A stretch of DNA of 64,000 nucleotides from Nocardioides pinisoli (lineage in GTDB: Bacteria > Actinomycetota > Actinomycetes > Propionibacteriales > Nocardioidaceae), in assembly GCF_024199985.1 (NCBI RefSeq), contig NZ_JANARS010000002.1, positions 372,001 to 436,000 on the forward strand. Reading direction: 5' to 3'. Position 1 is the stretch's first letter. Every line of letters begins with the position of its first letter. Position numbers and translations under genes: made by a program. Below the pieces are notes generated by a model. The model did not search any database and was not told the origin of the DNA. It saw only the letters and a program-made list of their open reading frames with translations. Shown here piece after piece: positions 18,738 through 30,257 of this stretch.

Positions 18738-18792
18738 ACCGTGTGTCCGGCGATGCCGGCAGCTGCTCAACAACCCCCGGAGGGAAATCCTC

Positions 18793-19803
18793 GTGTTCGC
18801 CTACGTCGTCAAGCGCCTGCTCTCGGGCGTGGTCGTCCTCTTCCTCATCTCGATGAGCGTGTTCCTGCTCTTCTGGTACGGCCCGTCCGAGCCCGCCCAG
18901 ACGATCTGCGACCGGGACACCAGCAACCGCTGCACGCCTGCGCGGCTCGAGGTGTTCCGCGAGAACCTCGGCTTCAACAACGAGTGGTACGAGGAGTACG
19001 GCACGTTCGTGAAGGGTGTCGTGGCCGGACGCGAGATCCAGTTCGGCAGCACCACCAAGTTCCAGTGCGACGCCCCGTGCCTGGGCTACTCCTACCGGAC
19101 CAAGGCTCCGGTGTTCGAGGAGATGAAGACCCGGATGCCCGCCACCTTCTCGGTGGCGATCGGTGGCGCGTTCCTCTACCTCGCGATCGGCATCCCGATC
19201 GGCGTGGCCGCCGCCCGAAGACGGGGGACGCTGACCGACAAGGCGCTCGTCTCGAGCTTCCTGGTCATCTCCTCCATCCCCTACTACCTCTTCGCCCTGC
19301 TGACCTGGCTGTTCCTCACCATCACCTGGGAGATACCGTTCTTCGCCGACACCGGCTACTTCCCGATCACGGACAACCCGGCCAAGTGGTTCAGCGGGAT
19401 GCTGCTCGCCTGGCTGGCGCTGGGCGCCTTCGGGTGCACCCAATACACCCGCTATGCGCGCGGGTCCATGGTGGAGGTGCTCAACGAGGACTACATCCGT
19501 ACGGCGAAGTCCAAGGGCCTGACGTCCAACTCGGTCGTCTACAAGCACGGGCTGCGCGCCGCGCTCGTTCCGGTGATCACGATCTTCGGCATCGAGTTCG
19601 GCACGCTGCTCGCGGGTACGATCTTCACCGAGACCATCTTCGACATCGAGGGGATCGGATTGTGGGCCCTGGAGGCCGTGGTGCAGCGGGACCTGCCCGT
19701 GGTCTCGGCCACGGCCCTGTTCGGTGCAGCGGTGCTGATCATCGCCAACATCCTCGTCGACGTCGTCTACAGCATCCTTGACCCCCGAGTGAGGCTCTCG
19801 TGA
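18793..19803 (+). CDS. Oligopeptide ABC transporter permease, DppB/OppB type
   Basis: The second permease of the importer, 336 residues with six membrane helices. It has the DppB-type N-terminus (FAYVVKRLLSGVVVLFLISM) and an external loop with four Cys (ICDRDTSNRC and FQCDAPC). The EAA loop is NEDYIRTAKSKGLTSNSVVY, and GTIFTETIFDIEGIG and a C-terminal DPRVRLS are both typical of OppB. GTG start preceded by CGGAGGG. Its stop overlaps the start of the first ATPase gene. The Cys-bearing external loops in both permeases are unusual and could form disulphides. Confidence 0.92.
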   Translation: MFAYVVKRLLSGVVVLFLISMSVFLLFWYGPSEPAQTICDRDTSNRCTPARLEVFRENLGFNNEWYEEYGTFVKGVVAGREIQFGSTTKFQCDAPCLGYSYRTKAPVFEEMKTRMPATFSVAIGGAFLYLAIGIPIGVAAARRRGTLTDKALVSSFLVISSIPYYLFALLTWLFLTITWEIPFFADTGYFPITDNPAKWFSGMLLAWLALGAFGCTQYTRYARGSMVEVLNEDYIRTAKSKGLTSNSVVYKHGLRAALVPVITIFGIEFGTLLAGTIFTETIFDIEGIGLWALEAVVQRDLPVVSATALFGAAVLIIANILVDVVYSILDPRVRLS

Positions 19804-20902
19804 CCATCACGTCACCCTCGTCCCCGTCGTCCACCACGTCCGCCGGCGACGTCGAGGGCCCGTTCCTCCAGGTGGAGGACCTCACGGTGACCTTTCCGAC
19901 GCAGGACGGACCCGTGCAGGCCGTCAAGGGCCTGAGCTACTCGGTCGAGCTCGGCAAGACGCTCGGCATCGTGGGCGAGTCCGGCTCCGGCAAGTCCGTG
20001 TCCAGCATGGCTGTCATGGGGCTGCACGACGCCAGGTCGAGCGAGATCACCGGCTCCATCCGCGTCGGCGGCACCGAGATCGTCGGCCTCGCCGAGAGCC
20101 GCATGCGCAAGCTGCGCGGCAACTCGATGGCCATGATCTTCCAGGACGCCCTGGCCGCGCTGCACCCGTTCTACCGGGTCGGCGACCAGCTCGCCGAGGG
20201 CTACGGGATTCATCACCCCAAGGCATCCAAGCGTGACGCACGCCGCCGGGCGATCGAGATGCTCGACCGCGTCGGCATCCCGCAGCCCGACCGTCGCGTC
20301 GACGACTTCCCCCACCAGTTCTCCGGTGGCATGCGCCAGCGAGCGATGATCGCGATGGGCCTGATCAACGACCCGTCGCTGCTGATCGCCGACGAGCCCA
20401 CCACGGCGCTCGACGTCACGGTGCAGGCGCAGATCCTCGACCTGCTGCAGGACCTGCAGCGCGAGTTCAACTCGGCGGTCATCATCATCACCCACGACCT
20501 CGGCGTCATCGCCGAGATGGCCGACGACGTCCTGGTGATGTACGCCGGTCGTTGCGTGGAGTTCGGGACCACCAAGGAGATCCTCACCAAGCCCGAGATG
20601 CCCTACTCGTGGGGCCTTCTCTCGAGCATCCCCGAGGTCGGTGCGTCCACCGACGCGCGCCTCATCCCGATCCCCGGCAACCCGCCGAGCCTGCTGAAGC
20701 CGCCGTCGGGCTGCTCCTTCCACCCGCGGTGCGCTCACCGGGACAAGGTGCCCGGCGACCTGTGCGTCACGCAGCTGCCCGAGCTGACCTCGGCCAGCAA
20801 CCGTGCCGGTCACCTCAAGCGCTGCCACCTGCCCAACCCCCAGGAGATCTACCAGACGGAAGTGCTGCCTGAGATCGCCCCCGACCTCGCCGAGGAGACC
20901 CG

Positions 20903-20906
<4 letters not shown>
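19800..20906 (+). CDS. Peptide ABC transporter ATP-binding protein, DppD/OppD type
   Basis: One of two ATPases driving import. In 368 residues: Walker A GESGSGKSV (about residue 58), Q-loop MIFQDALAALHPFYRVGDQL, signature FSGGMRQRAMIAMGL, Walker B LLIADEPTTALD, switch His in IIITHDLGVIAEM. The C-terminal oligopeptide-transporter domain has the Cys-rich GCSFHPRCAHRDKVPGDLC, which in related proteins can bind a metal cluster. The GTG start overlaps the preceding stop (GTGA), and its own end overlaps the next ATPase, so the three genes are translationally coupled. Confidence 0.93.
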
Positions 20907-22231
<1,325 letters not shown>

Positions 22232-22253
22232 GCCGCCGCTGACGTCGTCGGGG

Positions 22254-22259
22254 GATACT
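22254..22259 (+). promoter_or_regulatory. -10 box of rarA (GATACT)
   Basis: GATACT with 7 bases to the GTG of rarA. Confidence 0.45.
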
Positions 22260-22266
22260 TCCCGGC

Positions 22267-23634
22267 GTGGACGGCTTGTTCGAGATTCCGGGCGCGGGGC
22301 AACCCGCGCCCGGAGCCGTACCCAGCGCCGGTTCGCTCGGCGCCAACACGCACGCGTCGGCGCCCCTGGCCGTCCGGATGCGGCCGCGCACCATCGACGA
22401 GCTCGTCGGCCAGCAGCAGCTGCGGGCCGCCGGGTCGCCGCTGCGCCGGCTGATCGAGGGCGACCAGTCGATGTCGCTGCTGCTCTGGGGACCTCCCGGC
22501 ACCGGGAAGACGACGATCGCGGCCATCGTGAGCCAGCAGACGCGGCGCCGGTTCGTCGAGGTGTCGGCCGTCGCGGCCGGCGTGAAGGAGGTGCGGGCCG
22601 CGATCGACGGCGCCCGGGCCGAGCTCGCCCGGGGCGGTCAGGAGACGGTCCTGTTCGTCGACGAGGTGCACCGCTTCACCAAGGCGCAGCAGGACGCGCT
22701 GCTGCCGGGCGTGGAGAACCGCTGGGTCACCCTCATCGCCGCCACCACGGAGAACCCGTTCTTCTCGGTCATCAGCCCGCTGCTGTCGCGCAGCCTGCTG
22801 CTCCGGCTGCAGTCCCTCACCGACGACGACGTCGCCGAGGTCATCGACCAGGCGCTCGAGGACGAGCGCGGCCTGGCCGGCGCCACCGCGCTCGACGAGG
22901 ACGCCCGCGCCCACCTCGTACGCCTCGCGGGTGGCGACGCGCGGCGGGCCCTGACCTACCTCGAGGCCGCTGCCGGCGCCGCCGCGAGCAACGGTCTCGC
23001 GACGATCGACCTCGCCACAGCCGAGACGGCCGTCGACCAGGCGGCGGTGCGCTACGACCGCCAGGGCGACCAGCACTACGACGTCATCTCCGCCTTCATC
23101 AAGTCGATCCGGGGCTCCGACCCCGACGCCGCCCTGCACTACCTCGCGCGGATGATCGAGGCGGGGGAGGACCCCAGGTTCATCGCCCGCCGGCTGGTCG
23201 TGCACGCGAGCGAGGACGTCGGCCTGGCCGACCCGACCGCGCTCCAGGCGGCCGTGGCCGCGGCGCAGGCCGTGCAGCTGATCGGCATGCCGGAGGCGCG
23301 GATCAACCTCGCGCAGGCCACCATCCACCTCGCGGTGGCCCCCAAGTCCAACGCCGTCATCACCGCGATCGACGGCGCGATCTCCGACGTCAGGTCGGGC
23401 AAGATCGGGCAGGTGCCGGCGCACCTGCGCGACGCTCACTACGGCGGCGCCAAGGACCTGGGCCACGGCAAGGGCTACTCCTACCCGCACGACGAGCCCT
23501 ACGGCGTGGCCGAGCAGCAGTACCTCCCCGACGTCCTCGCCGACGCCAGCTACTACCGGCCGACGGCGCTCGGCGCGGAGGCCGGCGTCAAGGAGCGCTG
23601 GGAGCGCGTACGACGCATCGTCCGGGGCGGCTGA
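22267..23634 (+). CDS. rarA: Replication-associated recombination ATPase RarA/MgsA
   Basis: RarA is a clamp-loader-related AAA+ ATPase acting at stalled forks. The 455-residue protein has the N-terminal [13 protein letters not shown] box, Walker [16 protein letters not shown] (about 75-89), Walker [21 protein letters not shown], sensor 1 [20 protein letters not shown] and the C-terminal tetramer domain with [20 protein letters not shown] and GIGKSN-like APKSNAV. The GTG start follows the GATACT box. In other actinobacteria rpsD and DUF948 genes often follow; here a luciferase-like enzyme and a GH13 enzyme come next. Confidence 0.95.
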   Translation: MDGLFEIPGAGQPAPGAVPSAGSLGANTHASAPLAVRMRPRTIDELVGQQQLRAAGSPLRRLIEGDQSMSLLLWGPPGTGKTTIAAIVSQQTRRRFVEVSAVAAGVKEVRAAIDGARAELARGGQETVLFVDEVHRFTKAQQDALLPGVENRWVTLIAATTENPFFSVISPLLSRSLLLRLQSLTDDDVAEVIDQALEDERGLAGATALDEDARAHLVRLAGGDARRALTYLEAAAGAAASNGLATIDLATAETAVDQAAVRYDRQGDQHYDVISAFIKSIRGSDPDAALHYLARMIEAGEDPRFIARRLVVHASEDVGLADPTALQAAVAAAQAVQLIGMPEARINLAQATIHLAVAPKSNAVITAIDGAISDVRSGKIGQVPAHLRDAHYGGAKDLGHGKGYSYPHDEPYGVAEQQYLPDVLADASYYRPTALGAEAGVKERWERVRRIVRGG

Positions 23635-23640
23635 TCCGGT

Positions 23641-23646
23641 TACGGT
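23641..23646 (+). promoter_or_regulatory. -10 box of the luciferase-like gene (TACGGT)
   Basis: TACGGT with 6 bases to the ATG at 23653. Confidence 0.4.
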
Positions 23647-23652
23647 GGCCGG

Positions 23653-24609
23653 ATGCGCCTCGGGTTCCACGCCTCCCACGAGCAGATCGCCCCGTCGCGG
23701 CTGCTGGACGACGTCCAGCACGCCGAGCGGGCCGGCTTCGACATGGCCATGTGCTCGGACCACATCGCGCCCTGGGGCACCCGCCAGGGCCACTCCGGCT
23801 ACGCCTGGAGCTGGCTGGGCGCCGCGCTCGCCACGACCGGGCTCGAGCTGGGCTGCGTGAGCGCGCCCGGCCAGCGCTACCACCCGGCCGTCGTCGCCCA
23901 GAAGATCGCCACCCTGGCCGAGATGTTCCCCGGCCGGTTCTGGACCGCCCTCGGCAGCGGCGAGGCCAGCAACGAGCACATCACCGGTGACCGCTGGCCG
24001 CCGAAGGAGGAGCGCACCCGCCGCCTCGAGGAGTGCGTCGACGTGATCCGCCGCCTCCTCGCCGGCGAGGAGGTCACCCACGACGGCCTCGTGACCGTCG
24101 ACCGGGCCCGGTTGTGGGACCTCCCGCAGGTGCAACCGCGCCTGATCGGCCCGGCGGTGTCGGTCGCCTCCGCCGCCCGGGTCGCGGCCTGGGCCGACGG
24201 GCTCGTCACGATCAACCAGCCGGTCGACGTGCTGCGCGACCTCGTCTCGGCCTACCGCGACGCCGGCGGCCGCGGGCCGCTCGCCCTCCAGGTGCACCTG
24301 TCGTGGGCGCCGACCCGCGAGGAGGCTGAGGCGATCGCGCTCGACCAGTGGCGCACCAACGTCTTCACCGAGCCGGTGAACTGGGACACCGAGACCCCGG
24401 AGGCCTTCGACGTCATGGCCGAGCACGTCGGCATCGACGGCGTACGCCGCTCCGTCGAGGTGTCGGAGGACCTCGGGTGGCATCGCGACCGGATCGCCGA
24501 GCTCGCCTCCGTCGGCTTCGACGACGTCTACCTCCACTTCGTGGGGCAGGAGCAGGACGGGTTCCTCGACGCCTTCGGCGAGCACGTCCTCCCCGCCCTG
24601 CGGGGCTGA
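23653..24609 (+). CDS. Luciferase-like (LLM) flavin or F420-dependent oxidoreductase
   Basis: A 318-residue TIM-barrel oxidoreductase of the bacterial luciferase superfamily. Visible family signs are the N-terminal GFHASHEQIAPSRLLDDVQ, AERAGFDMAMCSDHIAPWG (strand 2 with the cofactor-facing SDH), ATTGLELGCVSAPGQRYHPA and FPGRFWTALGSGEASNEHIT. It most resembles the group thought to use FMN rather than F420, but I cannot decide the cofactor by eye. Substrate unknown. A GH13 enzyme starts 31 bases downstream on the same strand. Confidence 0.8.
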   Translation: MRLGFHASHEQIAPSRLLDDVQHAERAGFDMAMCSDHIAPWGTRQGHSGYAWSWLGAALATTGLELGCVSAPGQRYHPAVVAQKIATLAEMFPGRFWTALGSGEASNEHITGDRWPPKEERTRRLEECVDVIRRLLAGEEVTHDGLVTVDRARLWDLPQVQPRLIGPAVSVASAARVAAWADGLVTINQPVDVLRDLVSAYRDAGGRGPLALQVHLSWAPTREEAEAIALDQWRTNVFTEPVNWDTETPEAFDVMAEHVGIDGVRRSVEVSEDLGWHRDRIAELASVGFDDVYLHFVGQEQDGFLDAFGEHVLPALRG

Positions 24610-24640
24610 CGCCGGGCCCGCACTCTGGTTGTGTGGGTCC

Positions 24641-26311
24641 GTGCGAGTGACCGACACGAGCGACCTGTGGTGGAAGAGCGCGGTGATCTACTGCCTCGAC
24701 GTCGAGACGTTCTACGACGCCGACGGCGACGGCACCGGTGACCTGGAGGGTCTCGCGCAGCGGATCGACTACCTCGCCGAGCTGGGCATCACCTGCCTCT
24801 GGCTGATGCCGTTCTACCCCAGTCCCGACCGCGACGACGGCTACGACCTGACCGACTTCTACGGCGTCGACCCGCGCCTGGGCAACCACGGCCAGCTCGT
24901 GGAGGTGATCCGCACCGCGCACGACCGTGGCATCAACGTCATCGCCGACCTGGTGGTCAACCACACCTCGGACCGGCACCCGTGGTTCCAGGCGTCGCGG
25001 CGCAGCACCTCCAACCGCTACCGCGACCACTACGTCTGGCGCGACACCGAGCCGCCGGACACCTCGGAGCTGGTCGTCTTCCCGGACCGCGAGGACTCCA
25101 TCTGGGAGCTCGACGACCGCACGGGGGAGTGGTACCTCCACAATTTCTACAAGCACCAGCCCGACCTCAACCTCGCCAACCCCGAGGTGGTCGACGAGGT
25201 GCTGAGGGTCGTCGGCTTCTGGCTCGAGCTCGGCTTCGACGGCTTCCGGGTCGATGGCATCCCGTTCCTGGAGCAGAACGCGAAGAACATCGGCGACCCG
25301 GCGCTGGTGGTGGACCCCCACGAGCTCATGCGGACCATCCGCAGCTTCCTCAACCGTCGCGACGGCCACGCCATGATGCTCGGCGAGGTCAACCTGGCGC
25401 ACCCGCAGCAGCTCGAGTTCTTCGGCGGCGAGGCGGCCGACGAGCTGCAGATGCAGTTCGACTTCATCGGGATGCAGGCCACCTACCTGGCCCTCGCCCG
25501 GGAGGACGCCGGGCCCCTCGTCACGGCGCTCGAGCAGCGACCGGAGATCGATGCCACGTGCCAGTGGGCGACCTTCCTGCGCAACCACGACGAGCTCACC
25601 CTCGACAAGATCACCGACGCCGAACGTCGCGAGGTCTTCGCGGCCTTCGGCCCCGACCCCGACATGCAGGTCTACGACCGGGGCCTCAAGCGGCGGCTCC
25701 CCACCATGCTCGGGGGCGACCCACGCCGGATCCGGATGGCGTACAGCCTGATGTTCTCGCTGCCGGGCACGCCGACGATCTACTACGGCGAGGAGATCGG
25801 CATGGGGGAGGACCTCGAGGCCGACGGGCGGATGGCCGTGCGCACCCCGATGCAGTGGAGCAGCGGACGCAACGGCGGGTTCTCCACCGCTGCGCCGTCA
25901 CGCCTCGTGCAGCGGGTGGTCCCGGGCGCGTACGGCCCCGAGCACGTCAACGTCGTCTCGCAGCTGCACGACCCGCAGTCGCTGTGGAGCTTCATGCGCA
26001 AGCTCATGAGCATCCGGCGCACCTGTCCCGAGCTGGGGTGGGGGACGTGGAGCGTGGTCGAGCAGGAGTCCGCCCAGGTGCTGGTGCAGCGGTGCCAGCT
26101 CGACGGCAGCGCAGTCGTGACGGTGCACAACCTCGGTGCCGAGCCCGTCGTGGTCGACGTACCGGTCGACCCGCGCGACGAGGGTCTCGAGGCGGTGGAC
26201 CTGATGGCCGAGGAGGTCGTCACCGGGGCGGCGACGACGCGGGTGGCGCTGGACGGCTACGGGTTCCGTTGGCTGCGGGTGCGCCCGACGGGTGACCTCG
26301 CGATCCCGTGA
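24641..26311 (+). CDS. GH13 alpha-glucosidase-fold enzyme, trehalose synthase (TreS)-like
   Basis: About 556 residues, an (alpha/beta)8 glycoside hydrolase. The four GH13 regions are present: DLVVNHTSDRHPW, GFDGFRVDGIPFL (nucleophile Asp), MLGEVNLAHPQQ (acid/base Glu) and FLRNHDEL (transition-state Asp). The NHDELTLDKITD continuation and GMGEDLEADGRMAVRTPMQW are TreS-like, so maltose-trehalose isomerisation is the best guess, though oligosaccharide hydrolysis is possible. No maltokinase (Pep2) domain or gene adjoins. GTGs at 24629, 24641 and 24647 are possible starts; I chose 24641 because a TTGTGT box precedes it by 6 bases. No signal peptide, so cytoplasmic. Confidence 0.78.
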   Translation: MRVTDTSDLWWKSAVIYCLDVETFYDADGDGTGDLEGLAQRIDYLAELGITCLWLMPFYPSPDRDDGYDLTDFYGVDPRLGNHGQLVEVIRTAHDRGINVIADLVVNHTSDRHPWFQASRRSTSNRYRDHYVWRDTEPPDTSELVVFPDREDSIWELDDRTGEWYLHNFYKHQPDLNLANPEVVDEVLRVVGFWLELGFDGFRVDGIPFLEQNAKNIGDPALVVDPHELMRTIRSFLNRRDGHAMMLGEVNLAHPQQLEFFGGEAADELQMQFDFIGMQATYLALAREDAGPLVTALEQRPEIDATCQWATFLRNHDELTLDKITDAERREVFAAFGPDPDMQVYDRGLKRRLPTMLGGDPRRIRMAYSLMFSLPGTPTIYYGEEIGMGEDLEADGRMAVRTPMQWSSGRNGGFSTAAPSRLVQRVVPGAYGPEHVNVVSQLHDPQSLWSFMRKLMSIRRTCPELGWGTWSVVEQESAQVLVQRCQLDGSAVVTVHNLGAEPVVVDVPVDPRDEGLEAVDLMAEEVVTGAATTRVALDGYGFRWLRVRPTGDLAIP

Positions 26312-26317
26312 GGCTTG

Positions 26318-26323
26318 TAGGCT
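26318..26323 (+). promoter_or_regulatory. -10 box (TAGGCT) upstream of the DUF6167-alaS operon
   Basis: TAGGCT with 7 bases to the GTG at 26331. It probably drives the short membrane gene, DUF6167 and alaS, which overlap or abut. Confidence 0.5.
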
Positions 26324-26330
26324 CGGCGCC

Positions 26331-26822
26331 GTGACGACGGAGCAGGTGGGACTGGCGGTGGCCGGCGCGGTGGCGCTGGTGGCGCTCGCCGTCGCCCTGC
26401 TCGCGCACCGCCGCGCCCGCCGGGCGGAGTCGCTCGTCTCGTCGCTCGGAGCGGCGCTCGCCGAGCGTGTCGACCCGCCGTCGGCCCCGGCCGCGCAGGC
26501 GCCCCCGGTCGCCGACAGCGACACCGCCGCCTTCGTGATCACCCACGTGGGCGAGCCCGAGGCCGCAGCAGCCGTGCCCGTGGCGCGGCCCATCGACGGT
26601 CGCCTGTTCACCGACATCGTCGCCCGCGAGACCGTGGTGAAGGCGGCCGGCTGGACCCACGGCCTGCGCCGCGCCCTGTCACCCGAGTCCCGCAACCGGA
26701 TCCGCTTCGCGGTGCGCCAGGAGACCAAGCGGTCCGGACGCGAGCGCCGCGCGGAGATGAAGCAGGCGCTGCGCGAGTTCCGGGCCCGCGAGCGCGCCAC
26801 CGTGCAGGAGGACGTCGCCTGA
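26331..26822 (+). CDS. Short single-pass membrane protein upstream of DUF6167 and alaS
   Basis: A 163-residue protein with one N-terminal membrane helix (VGLAVAGAVALVALAVALLA, about 6-25), an Ala/Pro-rich middle (about 45-85) and a basic, helical C-terminal half (NRIRFAVRQETKRSGRERRA). It occupies the slot where other actinobacteria carry a DUF948-type gene before DUF6167-alaS, but I do not recognise DUF948 in it. Its stop overlaps the next ATG by one base, so coupled expression is likely. Function unknown. Confidence 0.75.
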   Translation: MTTEQVGLAVAGAVALVALAVALLAHRRARRAESLVSSLGAALAERVDPPSAPAAQAPPVADSDTAAFVITHVGEPEAAAAVPVARPIDGRLFTDIVARETVVKAAGWTHGLRRALSPESRNRIRFAVRQETKRSGRERRAEMKQALREFRARERATVQEDVA

Positions 26823-27088
26823 TGGGTCGCCCTCTCTGGTTCGTCGCCGGGGCGGGGGTCGGGGTCTACGCCGCTGCCCGCGCCCGCCGTGCCGCCGAGT
26901 CCCTCACCGCCGACGGCCTGCGAGACCGCGTCCGCGGCTGGCAGGTCGGCGCGCGGCTGTTCGCCGAGGAGGTCCAGCAGGGCCGGACCGAGCGCGAAAC
27001 CGAGTTGCGCGAGCAGCTCGGCCTCAGGCCCACTGGCCTCCCCCAGCTGACCACGAGCATCACCGACACGCAGAAGGACCCCCACTGA
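26822..27088 (+). CDS. DUF6167-like small protein
   Basis: 88 residues: an N-terminal hydrophobic stretch GRPLWFVAGAGVGVYAAARA, a short charged helix (RRAAESLTADGLRDRVRGW) and a polar tail. It resembles the short DUF6167 proteins that sit just before alaS in many actinobacteria. Start and stop overlap both neighbours by one base, which supports it as a real, coupled gene. Role unknown; a membrane-associated helper is a guess. Confidence 0.75.
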   Translation: MGRPLWFVAGAGVGVYAAARARRAAESLTADGLRDRVRGWQVGARLFAEEVQQGRTERETELREQLGLRPTGLPQLTTSITDTQKDPH

Positions 27089-29787
27089 TGGACACCGCCG
27101 AGATCCGCCGCCGCTTCCTCGCGCACTTCGAGGCCGCCGGACACGCCGTGGTGCCCTCCGCCTCGCTGCTCGCCGACGACCCCAACCTGCTGTTCGTCCC
27201 GGCGGGGATGGTGCCGTTCAAGCCCTACTTCCTGGGCCAGGAGACGCCGCCCTTCAACCGCGCCACCAGCATCCAGAAGTGCGTCCGGACGCCCGACATC
27301 GAGGACGTCGGCAAGACCACCCGTCACGGCACCTTCTTCGAGATGTGCGGCAACTTCTCCTTCGGCGACTACTTCAAGGAGGGGGCGATCGAGCTCGCCT
27401 GGGAGCTGATCACCAAGTCCCAGGCCGACGGGGGCTTCGGACTCGACGAGTCCCGTCTCTACCCGTCGGTGCTCGCCGGCGACGACGAGGCCGTCGAGCT
27501 CTGGATGAAGGTCACCGGCCTGCCCCGCACCCGCATCGTCCAGCTCGGCCCGAAGGAGAACTACTGGTCGATGGGCGTGCCGGGCCCGGGCGGCCCGTGC
27601 TCGGAGATCCTCTACGACCGCGGACCCGAGTGGGGCCCGGACTTCGACCCCGCCACGCTCGGTCCGGACATGCCCCTCGACCTCGAGGACCGGCTGCTGG
27701 AGTTCTGGAACCTCGTCTTCATGCAGGACGAGCTCAGCGCGGTCCGGTCGAAGTCCGACTTCGACATCTCCGGCTCGCTGCCCAAGAAGAACATCGACAC
27801 CGGGATGGGCCTCGACCGCGTCGCGTTCCTGCTGCAGGGCAAGCAGAACATGTACGAGATCGACGTGGTCTACCCCGTCATCGACAAGGCCCAGGAGCTC
27901 ACGGGCAAGAAGTACGGCGACGACCACGACGACGACGTCCGGTTCCGCGTCGTGGCCGACCACGTCCGCTCCTCGATGATGCTCATCGGTGACGGCGTCA
28001 CCCCCGGCAACGACGGGCGCGGCTACGTCCTGCGCCGCCTGCTGCGCCGTGCCGTGCGCTCCATGCGCCTGCTCGGGTGCGAGGACCGGGTGCTGCCCGA
28101 GCTGATGCCGGTCTCGCGCGACAAGATGGGGGAGACCTACGACAACCTCCTCACCGACTGGGCACGCATCTCCCAGGTCGCCTTCGCCGAGGAGGACGCC
28201 TTCCGCAAGACGCTGCAGGCCGGCACCCAGATCTTCGACACCGCCGCGACCGCGGTGAAGACCTCCGGCGGCACGACGCTGTCGGGGGAGCGGGCCTTCG
28301 CGCTGCACGACACCTACGGCTTCCCCATCGACCTCACCCTCGAGATGGCGGCCGAGCAGGGCCTGACCGTCGACGAGCAGGGCTTCCGCGGCCTGATGGC
28401 CGAGCAGCGCGAGCGGGCCAAGGCCGACGCGCGCGCCAAGAAGGGCGCCCACGGCGACACGGCGGTCTACCGCGGCGTCTTCGACGAGTTCGGTCCGACC
28501 GAGTGGCTGGCCTACGAGACCCTCGAGACCGAGTCGAAGCCGCTGGCTCTCCTCAGTGGCGGCGCGCCGGTCACCCGCCTGGCCGAGGGCGAGGTCGGCG
28601 AGCTGGTGCTCGACCGCACCCCGTTCTACGCCGAGTCCGGCGGCCAGGTCGCCGACGCCGGCACGATCGTCTTCGACGGCGGTCGGCTCGAGGTCGTCGA
28701 CGTCCAGCGCCCGATCAAGGGTCTGGTCGTCCACCAGGTGCGGGTGCTCGAGGGCGAGCTCGACGCGGGGCGCGAGGTCCACGCCCGGGTCGACCCCGAG
28801 TGGCGCACCGGCGCCCGTCAGGCCCACTCCGGCACCCACGTCGTGCACGCCGCGCTGCGCGAGGTGCTCGGCCCGACCGCCCTGCAGTCGGGCTCGTACA
28901 ACCGTCCCGGCTACCTCCGCCTCGACTTCGGCTGGACCGCGGCGCTCAGCCCGGAGCAGGTGCGTGACATCGAGCTGGTCTCCCAGCAGGCGCTGCGCGC
29001 CGACCTCCCGGTCTCGTGGGACTACATGACGCTCGAGCAGGCCAAGGAGTGGGGCGCGATCGCGCTCTTCGGCGAGACCTACGACAACACCAAGGTCCGC
29101 GTCGTCGAGATCGGCGGCCCCTGGTCGCGCGAGCTCTGCGGCGGCACGCACGTCGACCACTCCTCGCAGATCGGCACCGTCGTGGTGACCGGCGAGACCA
29201 GCGTGGGCTCGGGCAACCGGCGCATCGAGGCGCTCACCGGCGTCGAGGGCTTCGGCTACCTGGCCCGCGAGCGCGACGTGGTCGCCCAGCTCACCGGCCT
29301 GCTCAAGACCCAGCCCGACGACCTGGTCAGCCGGGTCCAGGGCCTGACGGAGCGGCTCAAGGCTGCCGAGAAGGAGCTGGAGAAGGCGCGGCTCGCGCAG
29401 CTGCTCGGCGCCAGCGCCGACCTGGCGGCCGGAGCGACGCAGGTCGGCCCCGTCAGGCTCGTCGCCCACCGTGCCGACGGCGCCGGCGGGGGCGACGTAC
29501 GCAACCTCGCGATGGACGTGCGCGGCCGGCTGCCGCAGGGCGAGCCCGGCGTGGTGGTCATCATCGGGCAGGCCGACGGCAAGGTGTCGGTCGTGGCCGC
29601 CACCAACGACGAGGCGCGCGCCCGCGGGCTGTCGGCCGGCGACCTGGTCCGCGCCGTCGGGCCCCTGCTCGGCGGCAAGGGCGGCGGCAAGGACGACGTC
29701 GCCCAGGGCGGCGGCACCGACGCCTCGCGCATCGACGAGGCCCTCGAGCTCGTGGCCCGCGAGGTCGCTGCGAGGGCCCAGGGCTGA
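27088..29787 (+). CDS. alaS: Alanine--tRNA ligase
   Basis: AlaRS charges tRNA-Ala. The 899-residue protein has the class II core ([73 protein letters not shown]). The editing domain carries its zinc-binding motifs [13 protein letters not shown] and [13 protein letters not shown], and the C-terminal C-Ala domain has [14 protein letters not shown]. Length is normal. The ATG overlaps the DUF6167 stop, and ruvX starts 2 bases after its own stop, giving an alaS-ruvX-mltG-aroE run. Confidence 0.97.
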   Translation: MDTAEIRRRFLAHFEAAGHAVVPSASLLADDPNLLFVPAGMVPFKPYFLGQETPPFNRATSIQKCVRTPDIEDVGKTTRHGTFFEMCGNFSFGDYFKEGAIELAWELITKSQADGGFGLDESRLYPSVLAGDDEAVELWMKVTGLPRTRIVQLGPKENYWSMGVPGPGGPCSEILYDRGPEWGPDFDPATLGPDMPLDLEDRLLEFWNLVFMQDELSAVRSKSDFDISGSLPKKNIDTGMGLDRVAFLLQGKQNMYEIDVVYPVIDKAQELTGKKYGDDHDDDVRFRVVADHVRSSMMLIGDGVTPGNDGRGYVLRRLLRRAVRSMRLLGCEDRVLPELMPVSRDKMGETYDNLLTDWARISQVAFAEEDAFRKTLQAGTQIFDTAATAVKTSGGTTLSGERAFALHDTYGFPIDLTLEMAAEQGLTVDEQGFRGLMAEQRERAKADARAKKGAHGDTAVYRGVFDEFGPTEWLAYETLETESKPLALLSGGAPVTRLAEGEVGELVLDRTPFYAESGGQVADAGTIVFDGGRLEVVDVQRPIKGLVVHQVRVLEGELDAGREVHARVDPEWRTGARQAHSGTHVVHAALREVLGPTALQSGSYNRPGYLRLDFGWTAALSPEQVRDIELVSQQALRADLPVSWDYMTLEQAKEWGAIALFGETYDNTKVRVVEIGGPWSRELCGGTHVDHSSQIGTVVVTGETSVGSGNRRIEALTGVEGFGYLARERDVVAQLTGLLKTQPDDLVSRVQGLTERLKAAEKELEKARLAQLLGASADLAAGATQVGPVRLVAHRADGAGGGDVRNLAMDVRGRLPQGEPGVVVIIGQADGKVSVVAATNDEARARGLSAGDLVRAVGPLLGGKGGGKDDVAQGGGTDASRIDEALELVAREVAARAQG

Positions 29788-29789
29788 GC

Positions 29790-30257
29790 ATGCGGTTCGG
29801 AGTGCGGCTCGGCGTCGACCCGGGGGATGCCCGGATCGGCGTCGCGAGCAGCGACCCCTCCGGCTTCCTCGCCACCCCGGTCGAGACGGTGCGCAGCGGC
29901 AGGGGCGACGTACGCCGTCTCGCCCAGCTCGTGACCGAGCTCGAGGCGGTCGAGGTGGTGGTCGGCCTGCCGCGCTCGCTCAACGGGACCGAGGGTCCCG
30001 CGGCGGAGAAGGCGCGCGAGCTGGCCGGGCGGCTGGCCCGCCGAGTTGCCCCCGTGCCTGTCAGGCTGTGTGATGAACGACTGACCACGGTGTCGGCCGA
30101 GTCGATCCTGCGCGAGCAGGGTCGCCACGGGGCCAAGCGACGCGCCGTGGTGGACCAGGCAGCCGCGGTGCTGATCCTGCAGACTGCCCTCGACACGGAG
30201 CGGTCGAGCGGACGGGCACCGGGAGAGATCGTCGAGGTGACGGAGACAGATGACTGA
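29790..30257 (+). CDS. ruvX: RuvX/YqgF-family putative pre-16S rRNA nuclease
   Basis: The 155-residue RNase H-like protein has the family N-terminus [20 protein letters not shown] (first catalytic Asp), [20 protein letters not shown] and the closing [10 protein letters not shown] and [11 protein letters not shown] (last catalytic Asp). The family is implicated in 16S rRNA 5'-end processing. The frame is open far upstream inside alaS; the ATG at 29790 is chosen as it directly follows the alaS stop and gives the conserved N-terminus. The end overlaps mltG by 8 bases. Confidence 0.93.
   Translation: MRFGVRLGVDPGDARIGVASSDPSGFLATPVETVRSGRGDVRRLAQLVTELEAVEVVVGLPRSLNGTEGPAAEKARELAGRLARRVAPVPVRLCDERLTTVSAESILREQGRHGAKRRAVVDQAAAVLILQTALDTERSSGRAPGEIVEVTETDD

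Noticed and set aside
26866..29469. Minus-strand frame of 867 codons over alaS
   Set aside because: alaS is full length with all motifs on the plus strand; the antisense translation lacks any domain.
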